Numbered from the stretch's first letter, positions 18,423 to 26,211 are shown. The stretch: 64,000 bases of DNA from Fidelibacterota bacterium (GCA_947475295.1 CANJLF010000007.1:55358-119357); one strand, 5' to 3'. Numbers and translations are program-made. Notes: a model not told the origin generated them from the letters alone.

Positions 18423-18552
18423 TATCAGCGATAGTTCGCTTCCCTACATCTATCGTGCTGATTGATTCCTGCTGCACATTTGACGCAAACGGGCCGTACT
18501 TAGACCAACCTCCACAGATAAATTGAACCATCGCATTCATATGGAGGGCGGA

Positions 18553-19005
18553 ATGAAAAAGCTTCTTTTGATTACGGCGACGGCTTTAACCCTTTCAATG
18601 CCGGCTTTTGCCGCCGTGGGCGACCACAATGGGCGTGACCGCTCAGGATCGGATCGCCAATGGGACCAGCAAGATCGTCGCGGCGATGGCCAGTCGGACC
18701 GCCGTGGCGACCGCGACAATCGTGATCGTGACCGCGATCACAACCGCGACAATCGCGGTGACCACCGGCCCGACCGCAACGGTCAAGCCGATCGCGGCAA
18801 TTCCTGGGGAGATTCCAGGGGAAATTCCTGGGGCGGTTCTTGGGGCGACTCCCGGGACAATTCCTGGCGCGACTCTCGCGGCTGGGATCGCAATGACCGC
18901 GATCATCGCCGGTACCGCGCCCCGCGTTATCGGGGTCCCATCTATCCGCCCGGCATTCCCATCAATGAGTTAGGAAATTACGGATATAGCTACGGCTATT
19001 ACTAA
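18553..19005 (+). CDS. Secreted Arg/Asp/Gly-rich low-complexity protein
   Basis: Small exported protein (150 aa). A clean signal peptide (MKKLLLITATALTLSMPAFA) is followed by about 100 residues built from degenerate RD, RGD and DRDN units and then NSWGDSRG/NSWGGSWGD repeats. A Tyr/Pro-rich tail (YRGPIYPPG, YGYSYGYY) ends it. ATG 18553 with GGAGGG upstream is the supported start. Tail composition resembles RcnB-like nickel/cobalt periplasmic proteins, but the RcnB core is not convincing. The highly charged repeat region is probably disordered. Function is unknown. Confidence 0.7.
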   Translation: MKKLLLITATALTLSMPAFAAVGDHNGRDRSGSDRQWDQQDRRGDGQSDRRGDRDNRDRDRDHNRDNRGDHRPDRNGQADRGNSWGDSRGNSWGGSWGDSRDNSWRDSRGWDRNDRDHRRYRAPRYRGPIYPPGIPINELGNYGYSYGYY

Positions 19006-19021
19006 GCCTCGTTAGCACAAT

Positions 19022-19053
19022 AAAAACGCCCGGGCTTTCACCCGGGCGTTTTT
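19022..19053. terminator. Bidirectional intrinsic terminator
   Basis: A perfect 13-bp stem (19022-19034 and 19041-19053) with a 6-base loop, flanked by A5 and T5, lies between two convergent genes. It can terminate both. Confidence 0.92.
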
Positions 19054-19072
19054 GATTCAGAGGCGATGCGGA

Positions 19073-20209
19073 CTAGGCTTTGAGCGACGCCACGACCTGA
19101 TCGACGATCTTCAAGATATCGACGCCGCCGCCCGGCGGGCCGGCGTTGGTCTTGCCCAGATTGCGCGCGATGGCGAATTGGTCGGTGACGGCACGGCGGT
19201 GCGTCACCACCAGATCGAGCGCCGGCAGGACGACGATGTATTGCCCGTAGTTGCCGTCGGCCTTGAAGGAGTTCGCCCACTCAGGGCCGGGGCGGCCATG
19301 GCTGGGCAGCCACCATAGATAGCCGTAGCCGTGTTCCTTGTTGGCTTCGACCACGTGCGTCGCCGTGCTTTCCCTCACCCAGGCGGCGGGCACAACCTCT
19401 TTGCCGTTCCATTTGCCGCCGTTGAGCATGCAAAGCCCGGCGCGCGCCATGTCGCGGCACGACAGGAATAGGTGATAGGCCTTGTACTTCGAGGTCGGCG
19501 GCTCGTAGCCCATCATGCGCTGGCGGTTGATGTCGAAATCCTCCCAGCCCAAGGGCCCGGCCAGATCCTCTTGCAGCGCCTTGAACACGGTTTTGCCGGT
19601 GAGCTTCTCGAAGACCGCGCCCACGACATTGAAGTCCCAGTTGTTGTAGTGGAAGTGTTCGCCGGGCTTGTAGGTGCCGCGCTTTGGCGTGTTCTGATCG
19701 CCGCCCGGGCTGCCTTGGGGTGTATAAACGCCCGAGCTCGACATCAACAGGTGCTGGACGGTGGCCTGCTTCTCCTGCGGCGTGAGGCCGACAATGTCGT
19801 CGATGCCAAGTTCAAGCATGGTCGTTTTGGTATTGATGGTGCCGTTGGCGACATACTTGCCATAGAGCATGGACATGATGCTTTTGCGCGACGAGGCCAG
19901 GTAGCTCACCTGATCGACCCAGCCATAAGACAGCGCGACCTTGCCGCCGCGCACGACCATCATGGACGTGGTCGGCAGCGGGTAGAGCATCTCTTCTACC
20001 TTCGAGAGGTCGTTCTTAAAGCCGGCATCTTGCGGCTTCGCCCAGTGTTCCCAGTGGGCGCCGGGGTTGACCCCGGAGCCCGCGGGCACCGCAGCCGGTG
20101 CGGCTGCGGCGGCAAAAGTGCGGGGTGAGGCGGCCGCCAGGGCCGCCGCGCCGACCGCTAAGGTTTGCACCGCGCCGCGGCGGCTGATGAGATTGCGATC
20201 CTGTATCAT
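19073..20209 (-). CDS. Tat-exported beta-lactamase-fold serine hydrolase
   Basis: Periplasmic serine hydrolase of the class-C beta-lactamase/DD-peptidase superfamily (COG1680 type), 378 residues. A twin-arginine signal (SRRGAVQTLAVGAAAL) is present. The SxxK catalytic motif is at about 106-109 (ASSRKSIMSMLYG) and the second motif is YNN (FHYNNWDFNVVGAVFEKLTG). The third motif lies near VVTHRRAV as an HRR-type variant rather than KTG. Many homologues are esterases of unknown substrate rather than true beta-lactamases. It stands alone between two terminators. Confidence 0.85.
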   Translation of the reverse strand: MIQDRNLISRRGAVQTLAVGAAALAAASPRTFAAAAAPAAVPAGSGVNPGAHWEHWAKPQDAGFKNDLSKVEEMLYPLPTTSMMVVRGGKVALSYGWVDQVSYLASSRKSIMSMLYGKYVANGTINTKTTMLELGIDDIVGLTPQEKQATVQHLLMSSSGVYTPQGSPGGDQNTPKRGTYKPGEHFHYNNWDFNVVGAVFEKLTGKTVFKALQEDLAGPLGWEDFDINRQRMMGYEPPTSKYKAYHLFLSCRDMARAGLCMLNGGKWNGKEVVPAAWVRESTATHVVEANKEHGYGYLWWLPSHGRPGPEWANSFKADGNYGQYIVVLPALDLVVTHRRAVTDQFAIARNLGKTNAGPPGGGVDILKIVDQVVASLKA

Positions 20210-20282
20210 GGTTCACTCCCGTTGGTTGCTCCCGGGTGGGAGATTAATGCGTTCTCGACTGTGGGTCGAGGTGGGGATGCGC

Positions 20283-20313
20283 AAACGCCCGAATGTTTCC
20301 ATCCGGGCGTTTT
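20283..20313 (-). terminator. Intrinsic terminator for the methyltransferase-like gene
   Basis: A 13-bp stem with one mismatch (20283-20295 and 20300-20312) around loop TTTC, followed on the minus strand by a short T run. It lies 24 bp after the 20337-21101 gene. Confidence 0.75.
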
Positions 20314-20336
20314 CGTATCAGCTTCGCTTACGAGGC

Positions 20337-21101
20337 CTACGGCTTGCGGAACTTCAGCACGAACTGATCGGTCTTGCCGCGAATGCCGCTGTCAAAGATT
20401 TTGCCGGTGTGGTCGTCACCGGGATGAGCGACGACGTTGCTGCTGCCGACAAACTGGAAGCCGACGGCCTGCGCCTCGGCCTTCACGGCTTCCGGGTCCA
20501 TGCGGTGCAAGGATTCGGTCGCGCTGACGCCGGCGCCGGGGGCGGAGGCGTGATCAATGACGATGTAGATGCCGCCCTTTTTCAGCGCATTGAACACGGC
20601 CTTGTTGTAGGCGGTCATGTCTAAGGGGCCGAAGCCGGCGTTGTGGAAGTCGTGGTAGTTGTCCGAGGTCCAGGCGACGTCGAGGTTCTCTAGGCCCTTC
20701 ATCTGCTCAAAAGGTGTCACGACCAGGCTGACGTTCTTATAGGCCGCATCGGCGGACAGCGCGGTCATGGCGTCGGTGGCCTTGGGGTTTTTCGCCACCA
20801 TGCTTGCGAGCACGACGCCGTAGACGTGGCCGTTGGCGCCCACGGCCTTGGAGAAGATGCGCGTGAAGTATCCGCCGCCCGGGAAGATGTCGGCGACTTT
20901 GTCGCCCGGCTTGATGCCGGCGAAGGCCACGACTTCAGAGGGCTTGCGGTCGGCGTCGCGGGCGGTGTCGGCGGCGGGACGGCCCGCATCGGCGACAGCG
21001 GCCGAGATCGCCCGCGAAATCGCATCGGCGGCGTAAGCAGCGGTGAGGCCTGTGAAAGCCAAGAGCGCGCTCGCCAAAATAGTGGTGGATTTCAAGTTCA
21101 T
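20337..21101 (-). CDS. Periplasmic class I SAM-methyltransferase-like protein
   Basis: Predicted 254-residue protein of the COG4798-type family, with an N-terminal signal peptide (residues 1-24, ending AAYA). The nucleotide-binding loop equivalent is KVADIFPGGGYFTRIFSKAVG. Further Rossmann-type elements are DVAWTSDNYHDFHN and LKKGGIYIVIDHAS, where methyltransferases carry motifs I to VI. A methyltransferase with an export signal is odd because SAM is cytoplasmic. The family is nevertheless regularly annotated this way, and its reaction is unknown. It is monocistronic. Confidence 0.78.
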   Translation of the reverse strand: MNLKSTTILASALLAFTGLTAAYAADAISRAISAAVADAGRPAADTARDADRKPSEVVAFAGIKPGDKVADIFPGGGYFTRIFSKAVGANGHVYGVVLASMVAKNPKATDAMTALSADAAYKNVSLVVTPFEQMKGLENLDVAWTSDNYHDFHNAGFGPLDMTAYNKAVFNALKKGGIYIVIDHASAPGAGVSATESLHRMDPEAVKAEAQAVGFQFVGSSNVVAHPGDDHTGKIFDSGIRGKTDQFVLKFRKP

Positions 21102-21226
21102 CGGAAGTCTCCCTGTCCTTGTTATGGTGGAGTTATTGTCGCTATGAATCTCTCGGGGTGGATTTTACGCCGATGTAACGCCTGAGTCTTCAGGCATGCG
21201 GCTCATCACGGGACCTTGATAAGGCC

Positions 21227-21628
21227 CTAGCCCAGGCGGTTAATTCCATCAAAAGCCGCGGTTTTGTAGCATTCCGCCAGGGTCGGGTAGTTGAAGACCG
21301 TGTTGACGAAGTAGTCGATCGTGCCTTTATGGGCCATGACCGCCTGGCCGATGTGAATCAGCTCGGCGGCGTCCTCACCGATGATGTGCACACCCAGGAG
21401 TTCGTGCGTTTCCAAGTGGAAGATCAGCTTCAAGAGGCCCGTGGTGTCGCCGAGGATTTGACCGCGGGCGATTTCCTTATAGCTGGCCTTGAAATACTGG
21501 ACTTCGCGCTCGTGTTTCACGGCTGCCGCGCGGGTTTTGAAGGTGCCCAAGTTGCGGCGCTTGCCGGTCTTGGGATCGGCCTTGCCGGAGTAGAGGCGGT
21601 AGAGGCCGGATTTGAGTTTGCGGATCAT
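21227..21628 (-). CDS. Chimeric ORF: small conserved basic protein fused to the C-terminus of SthA-like transhydrogenase
   Basis: The single 133-residue frame joins two unrelated families. Residues 1-47 (start MIRKLKSGLYRLYSGK, end AAAVKHEREVQYFK) match a stand-alone conserved small protein of about 60 residues. Residues 48-133 match the C-terminal dimerisation domain of soluble NAD(P) transhydrogenase SthA: YKEIARGQILGDTTGLLKL, LLGVHIIGEDAAELIHIGQA, YFVNTVFNYPTLAECYK. The FAD- and NAD-binding domains are absent, so transhydrogenase activity is impossible. The join lies near 21487. ATG 21628 is chosen because it is the native start of the small protein and has a purine-rich site upstream. It is most likely a deletion scar or assembly join. 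A new fusion protein is less likely but possible. Confidence 0.75.
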   Translation of the reverse strand: MIRKLKSGLYRLYSGKADPKTGKRRNLGTFKTRAAAVKHEREVQYFKASYKEIARGQILGDTTGLLKLIFHLETHELLGVHIIGEDAAELIHIGQAVMAHKGTIDYFVNTVFNYPTLAECYKTAAFDGINRLG

Positions 21629-21651
21629 GTGCTTCTCGCTCCCGCAAAAAT

Positions 21652-21690
21652 GAACGGCGAAGGTCGGCTTGCGCGCAACCTCCGCCGTTC
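21652..21690 (-). terminator. Hairpin with T-run upstream of the chimeric ORF
   Basis: Arms 21652-21664 and 21678-21690 pair at 12 of 13 positions. On the minus strand the stem is followed by ATTTTT, giving an intrinsic-terminator layout 22 bp before ATG 21628. No gene on that strand directly precedes it, so it may be an attenuator or terminate a short transcript. Confidence 0.5.
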
Positions 21691-21868
21691 TTCGTGGGTC
21701 TTCCGTTCTTGCGAACATCCGAACCACACAGACATAACCATGGCCGCCGAGGTTTGTTCCAAGGTAAACGTCACATAGTAGTAATGTTGCCGCCTTGTGG
21801 TGCGAGATCGTGCAGATTCTCGCGGCCCAAGCCGAGCCCAAGGGATCGGTAGAGCGCTAGTTCCTTCT

Positions 21869-22471
21869 TTATTGTGGCGCTGGTGGTCCCGGCGGCGGGC
21901 CTTGCATGCGTTCGATCTGGCGTTCGCGCCGGTCGTCACGCCCACCATCACGTTGGCGCAAAGCTGCGCCCGGGGGCCCAAGCGCGCCCAAGGGATTGGC
22001 GCGGTTCTGGGGCGCGCGGTCGAGAACGCGCGCGAGCGTCGCGCGCTGCGGCGCATCGAGCTTGGCGGCGGCGGCGGCGACCGAGCGGTGGAAGGACGCG
22101 AGCGCTTCCAGGCTGCTGGTGCGCATTTGCTCCAAGGATTTGTCGAGCTCGGGGCCGTTCAGGGTTTCAGCGCGGATGATGCCCGCACTTTGCATGCGGG
22201 CGTCCGCCAGATCCTTCAGTGCCTTGTCCATGGCCGGGCGCTCGGCGTCGAGGGCCGCGCGCAAGGCGACCATGGCGGCGCGGTTGTTGGGATTGCCTGG
22301 ACCGTTGCCGGGACCATTTCCAGGGCCGCCGCGATTGAAGGCCATCATTCCGCCTAGTGGGCCAGGGCCACCAAAGCCGCCGCGCCCGACGTGGCCGACG
22401 AGATATCCGAGGCCCGCCGCATTGATCAGCAGCGAAGCCAGCAGAATCCATTTGATGTGACGGTCGTTCAT
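21869..22471 (-). CDS. Periplasmic heavy-metal sensor / Spy-CpxP-like protein
   Basis: A 200-residue protein with an N-terminal membrane anchor or uncleaved signal (about 8-26). A Gly/Pro/Asn-rich linker follows (FGGPGPLGGMMAFNRGGPG). A long helical LTxxQ-like domain of the metal-resistance sensor type (PF13801) covers about 70-165 (VALRAALDAERPAMDKAL, MRTSSLEALASFHRSVA). It ends in an Arg/Pro-rich tail. It lies directly downstream of the anti-sigma-like and ECF sigma genes on the same strand, an order known from metal- or envelope-stress systems, so it is probably the periplasmic sensor arm. Confidence 0.75.
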   Translation of the reverse strand: MNDRHIKWILLASLLINAAGLGYLVGHVGRGGFGGPGPLGGMMAFNRGGPGNGPGNGPGNPNNRAAMVALRAALDAERPAMDKALKDLADARMQSAGIIRAETLNGPELDKSLEQMRTSSLEALASFHRSVAAAAAKLDAPQRATLARVLDRAPQNRANPLGALGPPGAALRQRDGGRDDRRERQIERMQGPPPGPPAPQ

Positions 22472-22488
22472 AAGCGTTTTCCTTCAAC

Positions 22489-22842
22489 TCACCAAAGCAG
22501 GGCAATCATATCGTCGTTGTCATCCATGCGGTCCGAGAGCGTCTGCTCGTCCCTGGCAGCTTGATCGCCGGCCTGTTCAATGGCGGTTTGCTGGCCCAAA
22601 GTTTCTTCGGCGACCGGCGCAACAAAGGCGAGCATGCAGCCCAAAGCCGCGGCCATGACGCTCGCCGCTGCGACGCGCATTGGCGGCCAGGGCCAGGCCT
22701 CGCGGCGCAAGGCTGCCGCGTGATCGGCCATGCGGGCGCGCACGCGCTCCGTGAACCACGGCGAAAGCGGCGGCGCGCGCCAGCTGTTCAGGACCGCGTT
22801 CAGATTTTTGTCGTCATGTTCAGGGTTCATGTGACTGCTCAT
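22489..22842 (-). CDS. Probable anti-sigma factor or small membrane protein
   Basis: A 117-residue protein with one central membrane helix (about 56-77: RVAAASVMAAALGCMLAFVAP), an N-terminal cytoplasmic part and a short acidic periplasmic tail. It overlaps the 3' end of the ECF sigma gene and precedes the metal-sensor-like gene. Position and topology suggest an anti-sigma factor, but no zinc HxxxCxxC motif is present. Starts at 22842 and 22830 (MNPEHD) are both possible. Confidence 0.6.
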   Translation of the reverse strand: MSSHMNPEHDDKNLNAVLNSWRAPPLSPWFTERVRARMADHAAALRREAWPWPPMRVAAASVMAAALGCMLAFVAPVAEETLGQQTAIEQAGDQAARDEQTLSDRMDDNDDMIALLW

Positions 22843-23572
22843 TGTGTTTTGTCGTGTCCATATCGCTCAGCGCCTGCTTCAATGTGGTCTTCGCACGATT
22901 GAGCAGAGACTCAACCGCGCCGACGCTGACTTTCAAAACCGCCCCGGCTTCCGCCAGGCTCATTTGCTCGTAGAAGCATAACGTCACCGCCATGCTTTGG
23001 CGCATGGGCAGGGCCGTGACGGCGGCCGAGACGCGGGTATCGATTTCGCGCGCCGCCAGCACCGCATCTTGCGCCGGTGCGCCGTCGGCCCGCTCGGCGA
23101 TCACGTCCAGGCCGCTATGCTGCCAGGGGCGGTGCTTGCGGTAAATGTCGACGGTGCGGTTATAGACCGTGCGCCGCAGCCACACCTGAAAACTCGTTTT
23201 CGACAGCCAGCCTTCCTTGTAGCTCAGCATGCGGAGCAGCACGTCCTGGGCGATGTCCTCGGCCTGGGCCTTTTTGCCCACCAGGCGATAGGCGATGCGG
23301 TAGACCGTATCGGCGTGGCGCTCCACTAGCAGGGCGATGGCGGCGGCATCGCCGGCACGGCTTAGCTCGATCAGTTCGGCGTCACTGGCTTGAGAAGCGG
23401 GGGCCCCTGATGAAGGGGGGGGGGGGAAGGTACAGATGCAGCCGCCGTCATGGCCGCCTTCCTGCGGCCCGCCAAGCTCTGCCGATCCGTCCGTTCCAAA
23501 GCCAAATGCGCCATGTAGGAGAGAAGACGGGCGGCACGGCGGTTTCCTACTGTGCGAAGGGAAATCCCGCAA
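22820..23572 (-). CDS. ECF-family RNA polymerase sigma factor (start uncertain)
   Basis: The sigma-70 region 2 core reads AAIALLVERHADTVYRIAYRLVGKKAQAEDIAQDVLLR. Region 4 reads VTALPMRQSMAVTLCFYEQMSLAEAGAVLKVSVGAVESLLNRAK. The conserved protein starts near SDAELIELSRAGD. The available in-frame N-terminus has about 60 non-conserved residues from a weak TTG at 23572. A much better ATG at 23451 is out of frame by one base. The two frames are separated by a 12-C run on this strand, and 13 C would join them into a normal-length sigma factor. The homopolymer therefore decides expression. The anti-sigma-like gene overlaps its 3' end. Confidence 0.85.
   Translation of the reverse strand: MRDFPSHSRKPPCRPSSLLHGAFGFGTDGSAELGGPQEGGHDGGCICTFPPPPSSGAPASQASDAELIELSRAGDAAAIALLVERHADTVYRIAYRLVGKKAQAEDIAQDVLLRMLSYKEGWLSKTSFQVWLRRTVYNRTVDIYRKHRPWQHSGLDVIAERADGAPAQDAVLAAREIDTRVSAAVTALPMRQSMAVTLCFYEQMSLAEAGAVLKVSVGAVESLLNRAKTTLKQALSDMDTTKHNEQSHEP
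23415..23426. repeat. 12-base G:C homopolymer in the sigma factor N-terminus
   Basis: An uninterrupted run of 12 G on the plus strand (C on the coding strand) lies between the best ATG (23451) and the conserved sigma core. Length change by slippage would switch the reading frame. A sequencing length error is equally possible. Confidence 0.9.
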
Positions 23573-23939
23573 AGTATCGCGCAGGAAAAGCTTAGCCCTA
23601 CCGTCTATTTGCCATGGAGCCCACGGTTGACAACCTTTTAACCCCTCTTGAACCCGGGGGCGCTCGGCAGGCCACAGGCCCCCGAAGCGTTTCGTGACCG
23701 ATTACGGCGATGCGTTAACCCTCACCCCTCCCCCCCAGGGTGCATCGTAAAGTAACCCGGGCGGTTCTTCCGAGCCGCCCGGGGATTGCCCCTAAACCCC
23801 TATACTGACGCGACTTGTAACCGAAACGTGACCCCAGCAAAGCCGCCGTCAGATTGACTTCACCGGGCGGCGGTGTATCAATTATCGGACCCATTTTGGG
23901 GTCCATTCTGGGCATTGCTGTTTTGCTAGGGAGGCAACC
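23573..23939. other. Intergenic region with a GC hairpin
   Basis: This 367-bp stretch between the divergent sigma factor and TPR genes has no supported gene. It holds a 9-bp perfect inverted repeat (23756-23764 and 23775-23783) without a T tract, and must contain both promoters. Confidence 0.55.
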
Positions 23940-24554
23940 ATGCGCAATTTCGTCAAATCAGCGGTCGCTGCCAGTTTCGCACTCGGTTTTGTCATGCAGG
24001 CAACCGCCGCGCACGCGGTGGTGATCGTGATGGGCAACGGCTTGGCCCAGAACTGCTATGAGACGGCGCTGGCTTTGTCGCTCGGTTTCCCGCCGCCGGA
24101 GCTGGTTTATACCGGCGGGCTGATCGACCCTAAGCCGGTGGATGTCTGCTCCATGGCGCTTCAGAACGACCAGCTGCTCGGGCGCGATCTGGCCGGCACC
24201 TACGTCAATCGCGGTGTGCTGTATTTCCTCACTGCAGACTATGACGATGCCCTTAGGGACTTCGACAGGGCGATCTCGGTTCAGGAAGGTATCGGTGAAG
24301 CCTATGCCAACCGCGGTGCGGCCTTGGTGGCGCTGAAACGCTGGGCCGATGCCGCGCCGGCGATCACCAAGGGCATCGAACTGGGCTCCACCGAGCTTGA
24401 GAAATCCTACTATAACCGCGCCATTGCCTACGAAGAGCTGGGCAACGTTAAAGCCGCCTATTACGACTATCTCAAGGCCGCCGAGCTGAAGCCCGATTGG
24501 GAGCAGCCCAAGTCCCAGCTGACGCGCTTCACGGTCAAGCGGAAGGGAACCTAA
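23940..24554 (+). CDS. Exported tetratricopeptide-repeat protein
   Basis: Periplasmic TPR protein of 204 residues. A signal peptide covers about 1-27 (ending AAHA). At least three TPR units follow: AGTYVNRGVLYFLTADYDDA, GEAYANRGAALVALKRWADA and KSYYNRAIAYEELGNVKAAY. Two Cys in the N-terminal half may pair. The role is probably protein-protein interaction, with no partner identifiable. A strong terminator follows 45 bp later. Confidence 0.82.
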   Translation: MRNFVKSAVAASFALGFVMQATAAHAVVIVMGNGLAQNCYETALALSLGFPPPELVYTGGLIDPKPVDVCSMALQNDQLLGRDLAGTYVNRGVLYFLTADYDDALRDFDRAISVQEGIGEAYANRGAALVALKRWADAAPAITKGIELGSTELEKSYYNRAIAYEELGNVKAAYYDYLKAAELKPDWEQPKSQLTRFTVKRKGT

Positions 24555-24599
24555 AACAGGAGCCATCCGGCGCCCTAAACGCCGTTCATAATTACGCCC

Positions 24600-24633
24600 A
24601 AATGCCCATGGTAGACTGCGCCATGGGCATTTT
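24600..24633 (+). terminator. Intrinsic terminator after the TPR gene
   Basis: A perfect 12-bp stem (24600-24611 and 24621-24632) with a 9-base loop is followed by T residues. The ATG 24623 of the next fragment lies inside its right arm. Confidence 0.8.
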
Positions 24634-24892
24634 GCGTTTTAGGGCTTTGGCGTTGGGTGTCGTTCTGGCGGCCGGCTTTGACGCGGGCCAAGCCTGGGCG
24701 ACCTGTACGTGCAGTTGCGTCGAGGGCAAGCCCCACGGCCAATGCACTACCACCCTGGAAAGGGCCCCGTACTGCCCGGCAGCGGTCTGTAATCCCAACG
24801 ACGTCAGCGATAAGCCGGTGACTCCGCCCATGTCCAAGAACTGCACCCTGGTGCAGGTCATGAACCCGGATGCGTCCACCGGGACGAGATAG
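24623..24892 (+). pseudogene. 3'-truncated small Cys-rich secreted protein
   Basis: The ORF has a signal peptide (VVLAAGFDAGQAWA) followed by a Cys-rich mature start (TCTCSCVEGKPHGQC, APYCPAAVCNP, SKNCTLVQVMNP). Homologous small exported proteins, as I recall them, continue with a tyrosine-containing C-terminal Cys segment. Here the reading runs after about 24866 into the antisense of a caspase-like gene and stops at 24892. The start is uncertain (ATG 24623 or TTG 24632). The 3' end appears deleted. Confidence 0.5.
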
Positions 24893-25409
24893 TTTTTGCC
24901 GCCCACCTGCAGGCCGTGGCCGGAGTAGTAAACGAGGCCGACCGCACCTGCGCTGAGTTTTTCGCCGAACTCCAGCACAGCGCGCTGCATCTGCGCTTGC
25001 GTTGCGTTCTCGCGGGCGATGACGTCGAAGCCCAGCGCGCGCAACGTTTCGACCATGGCGCGCGCATCGTTGACCGGGTTTTTAAGCGGCGCGTCGACAT
25101 AAGCCGCGTTGCCGATGACCAGCGCCACGCGTTTCTCGGTTCGCGTTTCGGTCGCGATGCTGATGTCGCGCGATGCCGCGAAAGCGGGCAACGCCGCCAG
25201 TAATGAAATACTGAGAAATGCTGTTTGCCTAAGCATGAAAACAGTCAACGCCGCCGTTCGGAATGCGACAAGAACCTTGAGTTTGATACAACCCAAGCTG
25301 GCATGCTCACTTCCGAGTTTCCCTTTTCCCTCGCCCGAAACTGACAAGTGGAACACACCCACGGATATGGCGTTGTGTTCTCAGACCTCGTTCGCGCGAA
25401 GGACCCGCC

Positions 25410-25571
25410 ATGCTCCGCATTGTCTTGATCGTCGTTCTCATGCTCATGCTTCTGGGAAGCATGCCGGTCTGGACCTTCAATTCCGGCTGGGGCTATTACC
25501 CCGTCGGTGGTCTGTCGATCGCGCTGGTCGTGCTGATCTTGTTTCTGTTTCGCGGAAATAGTCGCGTTTAA
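25410..25571 (+). CDS. DUF3309 family small membrane protein
   Basis: A 53-residue hydrophobic protein. One helix is at about 3-16 (IVLIVVLMLMLLGS), then the family signature PVWTFNSGWGYYPVGGLS and a second helix (IALVVLILFLF). Function is unknown. A terminator follows. It is too short for many gene callers. Confidence 0.8.
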   Translation: MLRIVLIVVLMLMLLGSMPVWTFNSGWGYYPVGGLSIALVVLILFLFRGNSRV

Positions 25572-25606
25572 GCGGGCGCGTCTAAGGTCGCGTAATCCCC
25601 AAAACA

Positions 25607-25636
25607 AAAGGCCCCACTGTTGCCAGCGGGGCCTTT
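25607..25636 (+). terminator. Intrinsic terminator downstream of the DUF3309 gene
   Basis: A 9-bp perfect outer stem (25607-25615 and 25628-25636), extended by three inner pairs across one mismatch, with a TTGC loop. The A/T flanks allow action in either direction. Confidence 0.75.
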
Positions 25637-25684
25637 CGCGCGAGCGCAGAGCACTGTACTGCCTGCGCTGCCTATTCGGTTGAG

Positions 25685-25855
25685 TTACTTTTTCGCCTTC
25701 GGCGCGGAGTGGCTGCCCTTCTGGCGGCTGCGGTTGTCGTCGGCGCGCTGCGCGAGGTTGGCGGTGCGCCGGGCCTTCTTGGCCGCGCTGGCTTCGCGCT
25801 TTTTGGTTCCGCCAATGCCGCCGCCGGTTTTGTGGGCCGCCTGGTCTTTCGCCAT
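25685..25855 (-). CDS. Small Lys/Arg-rich hypothetical protein
   Basis: A 56-residue, very basic protein (start MAKDQAAHKTGGGIGGTKKR, end SHSAPKAKK). ATG 25855 has GGAG 8 bases upstream. Codon use is strongly GC-biased and coding-like. Composition suggests nucleic-acid binding or a disordered stress protein. I recognise no family. It shares the terminator region at 25607-25636 with the convergent DUF3309 gene. Confidence 0.65.
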   Translation of the reverse strand: MAKDQAAHKTGGGIGGTKKREASAAKKARRTANLAQRADDNRSRQKGSHSAPKAKK

Positions 25856-26211
25856 CACGTCACTCCTGTTGGGATGCCACGCGTGATCGCGAGATGGGGT
25901 TCCATCTCGGTCAACGCCGGTCGAATTGTGGGCTCGAATTTTTGGGTCGGGTCTTACGGGCCGCTCGCTCGCGAGGGGAGCGCGTCAATGCTCAATAGAC
26001 CTTCGGGACGGCATAAGCCAGGACGGCATAAGGACCGGCCCGCTGCGTAAGGCGGGCCGGCGGGGGGTACGTTATGGTACAGGCCGCATGTCCCTACACC
26101 GTGGGCGGAGACTACCATAAATATGCAATCGTGGATTGTTCCTAGGACGGCAATTCCGCAATCGCTAGTGGGAGAGGTGACAGGTTGTTTGAGAATTAAG
26201 CGGGGCACGAA
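25856..26211. other. Intergenic region with short direct and inverted repeats
   Basis: No gene is supported. A 12-bp motif (GGACGGCATAAG) occurs twice with 15-bp spacing (26006-26017 and 26021-26032). Directly after it is a 9-bp inverted repeat (26035-26043 and 26052-26060) with an 8-base loop. Together they could be an operator or attenuator. Confidence 0.5.

Larger units (their letters stand above)
24592..25236 (-). pseudogene. 3'-truncated caspase-like (peptidase C14) protein
   Basis: N-terminal part of an exported caspase-fold peptidase. It has a signal peptide from ATG 25236 (LSISLLAALPAFA), then the p20 start KRVALVIGNAAYVDAPLKNPVNDA, FDVIARENATQAQM and the catalytic His region LVYYSGHGLQVGGKNYLVPVDA. 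The catalytic Cys region should follow but is missing. After about 24867 the frame reads antisense through the Cys-rich fragment to a chance stop at 24592. Only the segment from about 24867 to 25236 is homologous, so it is an inactive remnant. Confidence 0.8.
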
